64,000 bases of DNA from Sciurus carolinensis (GCF_902686445.1 NC_062214.1:50255177-50319176), one strand, 5' to 3'. Counted from the stretch's first letter, positions 35,768 through 48,180 are shown. Notes: generated by a model not told the origin, from the sequence alone. Translations and numbers: made by a program.

Positions 35768-37897
35768 TGGGGGGGGGGTTAAGGGAATTTTTAATATACG
35801 ACAAGTAATTTCAAATGTATGAGTACATATGGACAAAGTTTAGTAATTTAGGATTTACTTTTGCAAAAGCATGACAAATATTAAATGTTATATTTGCATT
35901 TTGAAAATTGTAACATAAATATAAAACACAAAACATCCAAAGTTAACACTGATATACCACACCCAACTTGGATTTAGATACTGAGCATTTTATATTTTAT
36001 AGAAAGAAATTATCTGTTTTGTCAATGCTTATAGTATATACTACAATTCCTGCCAAAATCTTCGTGAAATTTAAAAGGTTTGTATTAAACGTAGTTATTT
36101 CTTTTCCTGAACATTCTAAAACGTGTCAGTTTGGTTAACCTTCAAATTTTCAGGACAAAAAAGATATACAAATAGAGTATATATATTTTAACACAGGATA
36201 AATCTGTTTACAATTATAACAAAAATAACTTCAATTGTCAGACATTAAATAAACTAAGCAAATAAAAGGTATTTTGGGTCAAGTTATTTCTTAGTACAAA
36301 TAATATATCATGTCAAATAATTTTTCAGCCTACAGCATTAAAAAATTTGCCATTATTAATTGTTAAACAATGCATTTACATGGTGAAATAAGATACAGAC
36401 AACTTACAGAAACAAAATAACTCAAAAGTATTCCAACTCCTAAAATAAGAAATCTACAAATTAAAAAATTTTAAATGTTGCTTGGAAAATTTTTATGCCT
36501 TACTTGTACTCCCAAATTTACTTGAACTGCTTGACATATATAGTTTAATACTTAAGAAGACTGTAGCTAAATTATTTAATAATATTTACAGAAAGTTACC
36601 TCTCTGGATAGACATGTTTCATATAATAGTTCTTAATTAAGAAGAAATCACTTGATAGTTTTAATCATAAATTATGATTGACTAATAAATGGATTAACAA
36701 TCTATTCAGTAATTTAGACCAATACAAGGAATAATGTGATAAATGCTCACTGTGGAATTCTGTTAATTGGTAAAGCCAAAAATTTGACAGATATTTAACT
36801 CAGTTGGATTACATGTTTCCATGTGTGTTGTGGATCAACAAAAATAGGTACAATGTACAATGTCAAGCTTTTCCTGTATCTATTTTTTTTTAAGAATAGT
36901 TCAATGATTTGGGGTGGGGGAGCGTTAATTAGTACAATACAGAGAACATACAGGAAAAGTATAAAAAAAATGGCACTTAACACCAATGCCACTACTTATC
37001 TCATTAGGGCAATAACTAAGGATATTACTAATTTTTGCATTATTTGCTTTTCTTTAGAACATAAATCAAAGTCATTAACTTGAACTTGAGGTATATACAT
37101 AATACATACACAACCTTAAGCAAAATACTTTTTTTCATAAGTAACATAACATTTAAAATATTGAAAACAGTATCAGTGCTGATTTGTATTTTGACTTAGT
37201 GGAACAAGAAGAGAACAACATTCAATTAGGGAGAGGTATACTGATAATAAAGTTCTTAAAAGTTAAAAACATCTTCCTCTCTCTTTGTACTTACCACAAG
37301 CTATACATTGTCCTGAGAGGATTCATTGAGAAAAATTTTAATCACAGCTTTCATAAAGTACTTTGGAAGGAACTAATGAGAAAGAAAATTGGAAGGTGAG
37401 ATTTCATCTTGTTTTCAAATCAGTGGTCTTAATTTTTTCTTTTTTTTAATAGAAAAAATTGAAGTCAGTTTATTATAAATATATCTAAATCATTAATTTT
37501 TACAACTTTCAGGTAAAATCCAGTACTTTGTTTATACAAAGTCTATGAGAAGAGGTCAGTAGACATCATTTAAGCTTAAGTCTCAACATCATCCATTCAA
37601 GTCCTTGGAAAACCCCTTGCCAGTAAGAGCACAGCATGCCTGGATATGCCACTGATGATATTTAATAGAAGTTAGCTTCAAAAACTGGGATATTTCTGCT
37701 ACACTCATGCATTCTTTAACATCTTATTAGCAAAAATCAGTAATCCAGCTATTCTTCAGTCCTCATGTGCTGACATTTTATAGAGTTCTTGTCTAGTTAC
37801 AGAAATCCTCTGTCTGTACTGTCCACAACTACTATTATAAACTCTGTTAGTATAATAAGTATTCCAAGAAGAATGAACAGAGTCTTGGCCACCAATA
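35768..37897 (-). pseudogene. ARL5A: ARL5A processed pseudogene, 3' part (C-terminal coding and 3' UTR)
   Basis: ARL5A is a small ARF-like GTPase of the trans-Golgi. On the minus strand from 37897 the text decodes, with frameshifts, as [14 protein letters not shown], then [47 protein letters not shown] and a stop at 37566-37568. No intron is present across this region. Frameshifts near 37850, a stop after AHED near 37755 and a damaged C-terminus make it non-functional. The remaining 1.8 kb is AT-rich and most simply read as ARL5A 3' UTR. The 3' end near 35769 shows a run of 10 G and no clear A tail, so that boundary is uncertain. The first half of the gene lies 3.4 kb away, beyond L1-D. Confidence 0.85.
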
Positions 37898-40800
37898 TAC
37901 AGCTTTTCAAAAGAGCTTCTAATTATGTTTTGTATTTCACTCGTGTCTGTTGTGATATTTCCTTCTTCATCCAAATTTTAGTAATTTGAATTTTCTCTCT
38001 CCTTCTCTTTGTTATTATGAATAAAGGTTTATCAATTTTGTTTATTTTTTCCAAGAACCAACTATTTGTCAATTTTTTTTAATGTTTCTTTTGTTTCAAT
38101 TTCATTGATTTCAGTCCTGATCTTAACTATTTCCTGTCTTCTACTACTTTTGGTGTTGCTCTGTTCTTCTTTTTCTAGGGCTTGGAGCTGTAGTGTTAGG
38201 TCATTTATTTGTTGATTTTTATCTTCATTTATTGAATGTGCACCATGAAATAAATTTTCCTCTAAGAACTGCTTTCATAGTTTCCCAGAGATTTTGATAT
38301 GATGTATCTTTGTTCTCATTTACTTCTAAGAAATTTTTTGTTTCCCTCCTGACGTCTTCTGTTAGCCATTCATCATACAATAGCATATTATTTAATCTCC
38401 AGGTATTGGAGAAGTTTCTGTTTTTTATTCTGTCATTTATTTCTAACTTCAACCCATTATGATCTGATAGAATACAAGGTAGTATCTCTATCTTCTTGTA
38501 TTTGCTAACAGTAGGTTTGTGGCATAGAATATGGTCTATTTTAGAGAAGGATCCATGTGCTGCTGAGAAGAAAGTGTATTCATTCTTTGTTGGATGGTAT
38601 ATTCTATATATGGCTATTAAGTCTAAATTATTGATTGTGTTATTGAGATCTATGGTTTCTTTGTTCAATTTTGTTTGGAAGATCTATCCAGTGATGAGAG
38701 AGGTTTGTTAAAATCACCTAGTATTAATGCATTATGGTCTATTTGATATCTGCAATTGAGAAGGATTTTTTTGACATACCTGGATGAGCCACTTTTGGGG
38801 GCATACGTATTTATGATTGTTATGTCTTGCTGATTTATGCTTCCCTTAAGCAGTATGAAATGTCCTTCTTTATCCCTTCTGACTAGTTTTGGCTTGAAGT
38901 CCACATTATCTGATATGAGGATGGATACTCTGGCTTTTTTGCTGAGTCCATGTACATGGTATGTTTTTTCCCATCCTTTCACCTTTAGCCTGTGGGTATC
39001 TCTTTCTGTGAGATGAGTCTGTTGCAGGCAGCATATTGTTGGATCTTTCTTTTTAATCCACTCATCTCAGTCTATGAATTTTGATGAATGAGTTCAGGCC
39101 ATTAACATTCAGGGCTATTATTGAGATATGATTTGTATTCCCAGTCTTTTGGCTCATTTTTGGTTTCTGACATGACTTGGTTTCTCCTTTATTTGGCTAT
39201 TCCTTTAGGGTAGTTCCTCCCTTTGCTGATTTGCATCATTATATTTCATCTCTTCATCATGGAATATTTTGCTGAGAATGTTCTTTAGTGCCAACTTTCT
39301 TTTTCTAAATTCTTTTAGCTTTTGTTTATCATGGAAGGATTTTATTTTGTCATCAAATCTGAAGGTAAGTTTTTCTGGATATAAGATTCTTGGTTGGCAT
39401 TCATTTTCTTTCAGAACTTGAAAAATGTTGTTCCAGGCCCTTCTAGCTTTTAGGGTCTGGATTGAAATATCTGCTGGTATCCTTATTGGTTTCCCCCTGA
39501 ATGTAATTTGATTTTTTCTCTCACAGCCTTTAAAATTCTGTCTTTATTTTGTGTGATAGGTATTTTCATTATAATGTACCTTGGTGTGGGTCTGTTGTAC
39601 TTTTGTATATTTGGAGTCCTATAAATCTCTTGTACTTGATTTTCCATTTCATTCTTCAGATTTGGGGAATTTTCTGATATTATTTCATTGAATAGATTGT
39701 TCATTCCTTGGTTTGTTTCTCTGTGCCTTCCTCAATTCCAATAATTCTTAAATTTGGCCTTTTCATGATATCCCATAATTCTTGTAGATTCTGTTCATGA
39801 TTTCTTACCATCTTCTCTGGTCAACTTTGTTTTCAAATTAAATATTTTGTCTTCAATGTCTGAGGTTCTGTCTTCCAGGTGTTCTATCCTGTTGGTTATG
39901 CTTTTATGGAGTTTTTAATTTGGTTTATTGTTTCCTTCATTTCAAGGATTTCTGTTTGTTTGTTTGTTTTTCAGTATCTCTAACTCTTTATTGAAATGAA
40001 CTTTTGTTCCTGCATTTGCTCTTTTAACTGTTGAGTGGTGCAATCATTCAAAGCCTGCATTTGCTCTTTCATCTCATTGTTTGCTTCTCTGATCATTTTA
40101 ACTACGTACATTCTGAACTCCCTCTCTGACATTTCTTCTGCCATGCTGTCATTGGATTTTATTGATGTAGCATCTAGGTTTGTTTGTTTGTTTTTTTCCC
40201 TTGTTTTCTCACATTGCTCAGGTATCTACCCCTCTAGTAGTGAAACTCTATTGACTTATTGTGTCCCTGTAGATTTCCAATAACTCACCTCCTAGCCTTC
40301 AGTAGCCTGAAGTCTTGGAGGAATTTGATAATGCAGTGATACACAAGGAAGCTGCCACTCTAGGGGTGGTGGCCTTCAGGTGGGGTGTATTTCCTGCTGG
40401 TGGGAAGAGGCACCTCCACTTGTTGATCAATGGTTAGCCAAATGGGGGACTAGACTGTGGGTTGGAGCATGGCTGGTCTAGGCCTGTGTCTCTGGTTCTA
40501 CCACCCTGGTGGGAAAGTCTTGCCCAGCAGGGAAGACTCACCTGGTGGGTCTGTCTCGCTGGACAGCTCTCCTCCGAGAAGTTCCCTTCGGTCAAGAACT
40601 ACCACCTGGGTTGGGCAGCCCTCCTCTGTGACGTTCCCAGGGGTCTGGACCTACCTCCTGGGCCAGGGAACCTTGCCCTGTAATTGTGACTCTCACTGGA
40701 CACCCCTCCTCTGTGACGTTCCTTGGAGCCTGGAACTACCACCTGGTCTGGGGGACCTGGCCCTGTGAGGGACTCTCTCTGAGCGGCCCTCCTCTATGAT

Positions 40801-41068
40801 GTTCCCTGGACCTACTGCCCAGGCCTGGGACCCTCACTCTGCACCCAGCCTCCTGCTGGGTAGTCCTCCTCTACAATGCTCCAGGTTGTCTGGGTTCACG
40901 GCTCCAGTGGGGGAGTCTCATTGGGCAACTCTACTCCACGAAGTTCCCTGCATTCCAAGACTACTGACCCTTCTGGGGAGCCTTGCCCAGTGGAGAGACT
41001 CATCCAGCTGCTCTGAGTTGGTCCTGAGTCTCTGAGTTGATACCTCCTCTCCTTGAATCCTGAGTCTT
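37898..41068 (-). mobile_element. L1-D: 3'-truncated LINE-1 inside the ARL5A pseudogene
   Basis: Minus-strand L1 with 5' UTR (about 40260-41068), broken ORF1 (39200-40160) and the first part of ORF2 (endonuclease and linker, 37898-39160). It ends abruptly within ORF2, far before the RT domain. No RT, 3' UTR or A tail is present and I see no target duplication. Endonuclease motifs ([22 protein letters not shown]) are recognisable but frameshifted. Its coiled coil has a single EQMQAL unit. Insertion without the 3' end is atypical for target-primed reverse transcription. Confidence 0.88.
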
Positions 41069-41345
41069 GTCAAAGGGCCTCCAGTCTCCTGTAGGTGTCT
41101 CAGGAAGGGAACTGCCCTTCTGAATATGATGGCCACACCATCAGGAATAATTCAAAATGCCTGCACCAGCCTTCAAAGAAGCTGGGGAGCACCAGTGAGG
41201 GTGTACTGAGTCAGCACAGAGGTAAGTGCAGTGTCCCTCAGCAGTAGGGGGTCAGGCAGCAGGCTCAGTAATGGCATCCTACCTCAGTGTGGGGGTCAGG
41301 CAGGCTGACTCGCTCTGTGCAATGGCATCCAACCTCTGCTTGGGT
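41069..41345. other. Filler between L1-D and the ARL5A 5' part
   Basis: L1 homology ends after cttgaatcctgagtc, and ARL5A resumes near 41346. The intervening 277 bp match neither. It contains two related pieces, aatggcatcctacctc (about 41270) and aatggcatccaacctc (about 41321), followed by similar g-rich text. It could be captured upstream sequence (5' transduction) or filler added at repair. Confidence 0.5.
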
Positions 41346-41780
41346 CGGTGGGCTGGCCTGGAAATGTGTATTATTAATCACTATCTCTTCTACATTCCTT
41401 CCTATTGTAGGGGATGTATGTACAACTTCATTCATAGAAAATTGGTAAAGGATGGTAGTTTTTCCTGCATTATCCAATCCAACAATGATAACTTTGTCCT
41501 CCTGGTGATTGAACAGTCTCCATATCCTGGTGAAGAGAATTCCCATTCTCTGGCAGCGGACCCCCTCCAGCCACCGGGGCCGCCTGGTCTCCCCTGGCTC
41601 GGGCTAAAGAATAGAGAGATGGGCTAGAGCCTCCGCCTTTGCTGCTATTGCTGCCATTCCTGCACTGGCTGCTGGCCTGCTTCCAAAACCCAGGCTGCCC
41701 TGCGGTATGCAAGACCCAGCCACTGCCACCGTGGAACTCCCCTGAGTTGCGGACAATGCCACCATGTTGTCTGCCAGACC
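41346..41780 (-). pseudogene. ARL5A: ARL5A processed pseudogene, 5' part (5' UTR and N-terminal coding)
   Basis: The frame from 41546 reads [19 protein letters not shown], then the P-loop GLDNAGKTT and [21 protein letters not shown] before being cut at 41346 by non-ARL5A sequence. That is the N-terminal third of ARL5A, without introns. GC-rich text upstream (41547-41770) fits the 5' UTR. The N-terminus [12 protein letters not shown] distinguishes it from ARL5B. The cut falls just before the WDIGGQ switch-II motif, whose remainder begins the 3' part at 37897; about 11 coding bases appear lost between the halves. Confidence 0.93.
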
Positions 41781-41879
41781 TTTTTTTTTTTTTTTTTTAA
41801 CTTATATGTGGTGCTGAGAATCGAACCCAGTGCTCAAACATGCTAGGTAAGCACTGTACCACACACTAGGACCCCAGTT
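41781..41879 (-). mobile_element. Right half of the split SINE (tRNA-like head)
   Basis: atatgtggtgctgagaatcg and aacccagtgctcaaacatgc match the SINE at 12181-12302 downstream of the part found at 35728-35767. The text then returns to L1-H ORF1. The T run at 41770-41787 is part of the junction. Confidence 0.7.
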
Positions 41880-41984
41880 CTCAAATTTTTTAATTAGTTG
41901 AAAGTCTAAATATAGTGGACTATGTAGAAGACAGAATCTCAGAACTGAAAAACAATTACTAGCCTTGACTATTCAGATAATATT
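41880..41984 (+). mobile_element. L1-H segment 4: ORF1 continued
   Basis: gtagaagacagaatctcaga and neighbouring text continue the old L1 ORF1 coiled coil left at 35727, supporting a single element interrupted by everything between. It ends where an ORF2 3' fragment begins. Confidence 0.6.
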
Positions 41985-42908
41985 AAAGAAAATAAATGGG
42001 CAAAAAAACTGAACAGGCACTTCACAGAAGAAGAAATATGATTGGTCAAAAAATACATGAAAAAATGTTTAACATCTCTAGCAAGTAGAGAAATGCAAAT
42101 TAAAACTACATTGAGATTCTATTTCACTCCAGTCAGAATGCAAATTATCAAGAATACAAGTAACAATAAATGTTGTTGAGAATGTGGGGAGAAAGGAATA
42201 CTCATACGTTACTGGTGGGACTGCAAATTGATGCAACCACTATGGAAAGCAGTATGGAGATTCCTTAAAATCTTGGAATGGAACCACCATTTGATCCCGT
42301 TATTCCACTCCTTGGTCTATACCCAAAGGACTTAAAATCAGCATACTACAGTGATGCAGCCATATCAATGTTTATAGCAGCTCAATTCACAGTAGCCAAG
42401 CTATGGAACCAAACTAGGTGTCCTTAAACGAACGAATGGATAAAGAAGATGTGGTGTATATACACAATGGAATATTACTCAGCCATAAAGAATGAAATTA
42501 TGGCATTTGCTAGTAAATGGATGGAACTGGAGACCATCATGCTAAGTGAAATAAGCCAATCCCCCCCCCAAAAAAAGGTTGAATGTTCTTTCTGATATGT
42601 GGATGCTAACCCGCAACAAGGGAGGGTGAGGAGGGGAAGAATGGAAGTCCACTGGAAGGATAGAAGTCCAAAGGGAGACAAAGGAAAGGGAGAGGGAAAG
42701 GGAGTAGAAAGGATAGTAGAATGAATCTTACATAACTTTCCTAGCCTTGTATTTGAATACATGACCAAGATGACTCCACATAATGTACAAACACAAGAAT
42801 AGGATCCTATTTAGAATAAGTTATACTCCATGTATACATAATATGCCAAAATATACTCTACTGTCATATATAACTAAAAAGAACTAATAAAATAAAAATA
42901 AAAAAGAA
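41985..42908 (+). mobile_element. L1-I: 5'-truncated L1, ORF2 end and 3' UTR
   Basis: It starts aataaatgggcaaaaaaact and runs through the cysteine-rich region (tgttgttgagaatgtgggga) and a 3' UTR to an A-rich end near 42908. The 3' UTR (aataggatcctatttagaat, tctactgtcatatataac) defines an older subfamily also seen at 47930-48180. It is either a separate insertion or the internally deleted end of L1-H. Confidence 0.85.
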
Positions 42909-44166
42909 GAATTATTGATTAACAATAATTAACAAGTACTACGTCCAGTCAACCCACCTGGGGACATTTACTAGAGAAAATGAGTTTACATGTGATAAAT
43001 TTTGGATCTCAGTTATCCTACTCCGCTAATCTCCAGGAAATAAGTAAATAGTTTTCCCTTTGGTGACTTCCCTAGTAATTCAAGGTCAAGACTTGCTTAC
43101 TTGTAGAACTGACTTGAAAATTATGAACCTGCAAGGAGATGAACGACAGCATCCTTTCCTTAAAATCATGTCATCAGGAGTACAATTCACATATACAAAA
43201 TAACTCCAAGACTCAGTTACTTGAATGTATTTCTCAACCTTATTAAGAAAAGTATGATGACTCAGTTGGATCTTTGGAGAATGCAGGGTGCTTCCAGTGA
43301 CATATAATTCCCTCATAATTTTATTCTTTTATCTCACTGAATTATAACTAGTGCATAGCTATTTCCAGATATGATAAAAATAACATTAATATCATGGGCA
43401 CATAAATTTACAGATTTGTGAAGAGAAGTTTGTAATATCATGATAATGAATTAGTACAACAAATTATTTCATGCATTCATGAAAAAGTTCATATTTTAAG
43501 ACAAAAAATCAAAACTGATTCAGAATAATTTGATCATACTTTTCTGGTTTTTAAAATTTGGATAGAATTTACTATGTTTCTAAGACTAATACTTGGGACT
43601 ATTTAAATAATTATATGATAAAATATGAGTTTTTAAAATATTTTGCAATAAAGAAATTTTAGAAAATGACCATAGGGGCATTATGTTTTATTGTAGTAAC
43701 AAGATTAATAAGAATTTTTTCCTTAAAAAAACTATCTAGAAATATCATTTTCTGCTATATATTAAATGCCTATAGGGTGAATTACTATCTTGCAAAAGGT
43801 CAAGTAACTTGACCTAAATTTCAGAGCAACTCAATGGCAGAGTCAATTTGAACCTACATTTGTTGAACTCCATTCCCATATTCTTCCCCTTGGGCCATGT
43901 CTGATTCAATATTCATCTCTCAGTCTCACTGGCTAAACAAAATCCATGACTTATCACCACAGCCACACTTCAGTCTCATTTTCAAATGAGTGGAATAAGC
44001 CACAAGTTACCTGAAAAAGCAGAGAACAATTTGGAAGTTATTGGACATGGCATGTAAATTCAAGAAGTAAGTAGGGGATGAATTTTAGAAGTTAGGCTTT
44101 TGTCTGTTGTTCCAATTGCTAAAGATTCTTTAGTGCTTAGAGGGGAAGTAAGTGCTTTCCACTTAC
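42909..44166. other. Non-coding stretch with possible MIR remnant
   Basis: No gene is seen. A piece near 43798-43870 (caagtaacttgacctaaat ... caatggcagagtcaatttga) resembles the end of a MIR element. The rest is AT-rich. Confidence 0.4.
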
Positions 44167-44530
44167 ATACTGCTATGAATTGAATCACATACTCCAAAAT
44201 TTGTATGATGAAGTTTTAACCCGCAATATGACATTATTAAAGAATGTGACCTTTGGAAGAGAATTAAATAAGGTAATGAGGGTGGGCCTTTGAAGAAGAG
44301 GAAGAGAAACTATCATTTTCCACCCCACCCCACCATGGAAAGACACAGTGAGAAGGCAGCCATCTATAGACCAGAGAGCCCTCACCAGAACCCAACCATG
44401 CTGACACCCTTGTTATCAGACATTCAGTTTCCAGAACTGTGAGAAAATACAATTGTTTATTCCTTCTAGTTACTTAATTCATTCAATCTATGATATTTTG
44501 TTAGGACAACCCAAGCTAAGATTTTAACTT
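44167..44530 (+). repeat. MLT1-type (ERVL-MaLR) solo LTR
   Basis: tgctatgaattgaatcacat, agggtgggcctttgaagaag, cccaccatggaaagacacag, ccctcaccagaacccaacca and ccagaactgtgagaaaatac follow the order of MLT1 LTRs. It is an ancient insertion shared widely among placental mammals, so useful as a marker of old sequence. Confidence 0.8.
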
Positions 44531-44534
44531 GTGA

Positions 44535-44935
44535 TGATTTTCTTTATGTGTCAATTTGTTTAAGCCACAAAGTGCTCAGATATTTGATTAACTATTCTTT
44601 CTGGGATTCATGAGAGTATTTCCAGATAAGAATAGCATTTGAACAGGCAGACTAAGTAAAAGAGATTACGTTCCCCAATGTGGGTGGGATTCATCCAATC
44701 CAATGAAGCCCTGAAAAGAATAAAAATTTGAATAAGAAAGAATTCTGTCTCCCTGAATGTCTTCAAGCTGAGTTAGTTTTCTCCTGGTTTTGGACTAGGA
44801 CTTAACTGGAACTTATACCAATGGCTCTCCTGATTCTCAGGATTTTAAATTCAAGACTATAACTGTATCATTTGCTCTCTTGGATCTGCAATTTACTGAT
44901 TATTGTTCTTGGGTTTCCAAAGCTTTGAGAAATCT
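44535..44935 (+). repeat. Ancient LTR-like repeat (possibly MLT2/ERVL)
   Basis: tgctcagatatttgattaac, cccaatgtgggtgggattca and caatggctctcctgattctc are reminiscent of an old mammalian LTR family. The exact family is not certain. Confidence 0.45.
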
Positions 44936-45377
44936 ATGTTGCAGCCAATGCTGACAAAGGTACATTCATTTTCACCAGTTTTATTTCAATGTGTGTACAA
45001 GGAGTGGGAAGGAGCTGAGAGATCGCCTAGCTAGTTCTCTGGGGACAGGTCACATCCCTTTATCCCATATTTGTCATAGTAATCAGAAAAAAGCATGATA
45101 CAGTCCCTAAAGAAACATGCTTAGTGTCTGAATTCCAAGTGGACCATCTTTTCTAACAATGGAAGGCTGGGGAGAAACCAATGACAGAGATGTGTTACAG
45201 GGTTTCCTGCCCTTTTCTCTGTTAACTTTGTCACTGTATTAATTAGTCCAGGTGTTCTTTAGTGTCTTTCCCGTGTTCTTATAACTTCTTGGTCGGCCTC
45301 CGTGTCGCCTACTTCTTCCTCTCCTACTCATGGTTCATTATGCATTTGGAGAAATCTTGCCTGGATACATTCTTTCA

Positions 45378-45495
45378 TTTTGGTGTCTAAGAACATGAGA
45401 TTTAGAACCAGACTTCCTAGATTCACATCTCTGCTCTGTTATTACAACCTGTCTTGCTTTAGTAAGTTACTCAAATCCTTATCTCTAAAATAGGA
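45378..45495 (+). repeat. MIR SINE remnant
   Basis: agaaccagacttcctagattc then ctctgctctgttattacaac and agttactcaaatccttatctc match the MIR body and core in order. Confidence 0.65.
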
Positions 45496-45499
45496 TTGG

Positions 45500-45880
45500 T
45501 GGTCCCCAAAATCAACATGTCCTAAACCCCAGAAATTGCTGTGAAACTGCTAGCATCCTAGTTTGTATGGACTGACTGGGTGGTAACTGTAGGTAGGTGG
45601 GGTGTGACTGGAGGAGGTGGGTCACTGAGGTGTGTCCTAAAAGGGTTCATCTTCCCTGGGCCCACCCCCACCCCCCAGCTCTTCCTGACCCCACTTTGAG
45701 GAGTGCAGCTTTCCTCCACAACACCCTTTGGTCATGTTTTTCTTCCACCTTCGGTCCAGAGAAATACAGTGTGTCATCTGTGGATTGAGACCTCTGAAGC
45801 TGGGAGACAAAAGCAGCTTTTTCTCCTCTAAGTTTTTCTTCTCAGGTATTTTGGTCACAGCAATGAAAAGCTAGCTAAAA
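45500..45880 (+). repeat. Old interspersed repeat, family not certain
   Basis: The end (agtttttcttctcaggtattttggtcacag in two overlapping parts, 45830-45862) is a phrase I associate with an old rodent/mammal interspersed repeat, probably LTR-derived. The short frames here are not coding. Confidence 0.4.
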
Positions 45881-46559
45881 GCATCACTATTTTTTCTTTT
45901 CTTCTCTTTTCTTGTTTTCTTTCCTAGGATGAGTTTCCTATTATATATTTTTATGTATTATGATTCTTATTACTTTGAGAGAGGTGGTCATCTGTCCCCT
46001 GCTCTATGCCACTCTGACTCTCCCTGGCACCCATTCCCATTCTCTTATAAGAACGTAAACTTGATCAGCAGTATCACTTTTTATTGGTCTCTCATCTACA
46101 CTCTCTGCTTTAGGATGAGGGTGTCCACTTTTATGTAGACACTAGCAAGTCTTTTAGATTTAGGGGAAAAATACAAGGGTGCCAAGGCGGGAATTAATAA
46201 TTAACAACACTGAGCATATGAATGTTTTTATTATTAGAATTAGGTAATTATTTAAATGTGGATTTGCTTGCTTATCAGTTCCTCAAACATGTTTACTGAC
46301 TATCTCTCATCACAGCCAAGGAATACTCACCTAGAGTAGTTCCATTAACCTGGAATAAGTTCTTTGTGCTTTCATGACAGGAATGCTGTGACATGTTCTT
46401 GTTCATGAGAAAACATTCATATAGAAGTTTGAAACATCTTTGACTTTTCAGTGAAGTATAACTTGATAATACAAAAAAATTTTTAAAAACTTCTGTGTGC
46501 ATGTGGTGTGTGTCAAATTTTTATCCACATTCTTATATTTTATTATACATAACCCTAAG
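45881..46559. other. Non-coding stretch, nothing recognised
   Basis: Pyrimidine-rich at 45890-45925, otherwise ordinary; no gene supported. Confidence 0.35.
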
Positions 46560-46858
46560 ACGTCTTCAATCCTTTAAAAATATTCTAATGTTTTTATTAG
46601 TACATTATGATTATGCATAATGATGGGATTCACATATGTGGAAGCTAGAGTAAAATTTTTAAAGGAGGATCCCATGAAAATGAAAGGGATTAAAAGAAGG
46701 AGAGGGGGGAGACGGATGGGAAAGGGCAGGAACTACAGAATGAAACTGACAAAATTATTCTATGTACATATATGAATACACCTCAGAGAATACACCTCTA
46801 TCTTTATGTATATCTATAAAGCACCAATTTAAAAACCAATAAATAAATAGGAGGAAAA
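46560..46858 (+). mobile_element. L1 3' UTR fragment
   Basis: tgaaagggattaaaagaagg, gaaactgacaaaattattct and gcaccaatttaaaaaccaat resemble the L1-F type 3' UTR. Short and decayed. Confidence 0.55.
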
Positions 46859-46904
46859 CCAGTTGAATGAAGGAAGGGAAACAGGAAGAGAAAGGGAGAA
46901 AAAA

Positions 46905-47122
46905 TGGAAATGCTATTTTGGTTTTTGGGTTTTTTTTTTTGGTTTTTTGGGGGGTATCAGGAATCAAACAATCACTGAGCCACATCCTCCACCTTATTTA
47001 CTTATTTATTTTACTTTGCTTAGAGCTTCAATAAGTTGCTGAGGCTGTCTTTGAACTTGAGATCCTCCTGCCTTAGCCTCCTGAGTCTGGGATTAGAGGC
47101 ATATGACACCATGCCCAGTTAG
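46905..47122 (-). mobile_element. Dimeric B1-like/ID-like SINE, minus strand
   Basis: T-rich start, ID-like antisense (gtatcaggaatcaaacaatc ... gagccacatcc), then B1-like antisense (ataagttgctgaggctgtc ... ctgggattagaggcatatga). Confidence 0.85.
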
Positions 47123-47929
47123 GACTGCATTTTTTAAAAGCTACTTTTTGTACTTCTTTGTCACACTGACTTAAATTGATTGAACTTTTGTCTAGATTAG
47201 TTCATGTAACATTATTTCCATGTATCTAATTAGGTCTTCACACTAGATCATAAGGTACTTGGAATTTTTATCATGCCTTTATCCATAGCAACAAGGAAAA
47301 TTCTGCATTTGTAATAGAAAGTTAATAATAAAACTTGTATTAAAATTTTTAGTGTTTGCACAAACTTAGTTTTGTACAAATGCAAGATGTTTCTACCATG
47401 ACTTTTCTTTCTCCCTTCATATAGAGCACAAAGTGAGCTCTTTCATAAGACATGCAAACAGAATAAATTAACACAAGTCATGTTCTTGTGACCCAGAGTT
47501 GATGATTTGATTTGAGGAAAAACATGCCATTTCAGGGATTGGTGTCATCTGAGGATGTAGCTATGAACCTCATCTGGCAGGAGTGACAGGACCTAGATGG
47601 TACTAAGAGGACCCTGTACAGGAATGTGGTACTGAAGAGCTACAGCAGCCTACTGTCATTGAGCAAGTGAAATTTCCCAGTAATTACTAGGAGAAAGCAC
47701 CTTCTTCTTTGTTGATAAACACAGGAGTAATTTCTAAGTTTCAGTGTTACTTAGGTACATGATTCCCAATTCATGAAGACTATGTGTCACACTTTTTTAA
47801 GGAAATATTCATTTGGCCCCTTCAATGAACAGTTCCTGAAGTTAAGCAATTGCATTCTTCAGAAGACATGAGTTAGCAGTTTGGCAAAGTCCTACATAAT
47901 TTCCCTTTATGAAGTTCAGCAAATTAGAC
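47123..47929. other. Non-coding stretch, nothing recognised
   Basis: Unique-looking sequence with no long frame or RNA gene. Confidence 0.35.
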
Positions 47930-48180
47930 GAAGGGAATGAAGGGAAGGGAGGGGGAATAGGACACAAAAATATAATGGAATGAATCTGACATAATTATCC
48001 CATGTACATATATGAACACACCACAGTGACTCTCACCATTTTGTACATCCACAAAACTAGGATCCTAATTAGAATAAGATATATTCCATGCTTGGATATT
48101 CATATAAAATGTATTCTACTGTCATGTATGACTAAAAGAATGAATTTTTTTTAAATAAAGCTAATTAATAAATCTTTAAA
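47930..48180 (+). mobile_element. L1 3' UTR fragment of the L1-I subfamily
   Basis: aatgaatctgacataattatc, aggatcctaattagaataag and tctactgtcatgtatgacta match the L1-I 3' UTR, ending in an A/T-rich tail. Confidence 0.75.

Noticed and set aside
41265..41546. A functional ARF-like GTPase frame
   Set aside because: Only the N-terminal third of ARL5A is present; it then runs into foreign sequence. The rest lies beyond L1-D with frameshifts and a stop, and introns are absent.
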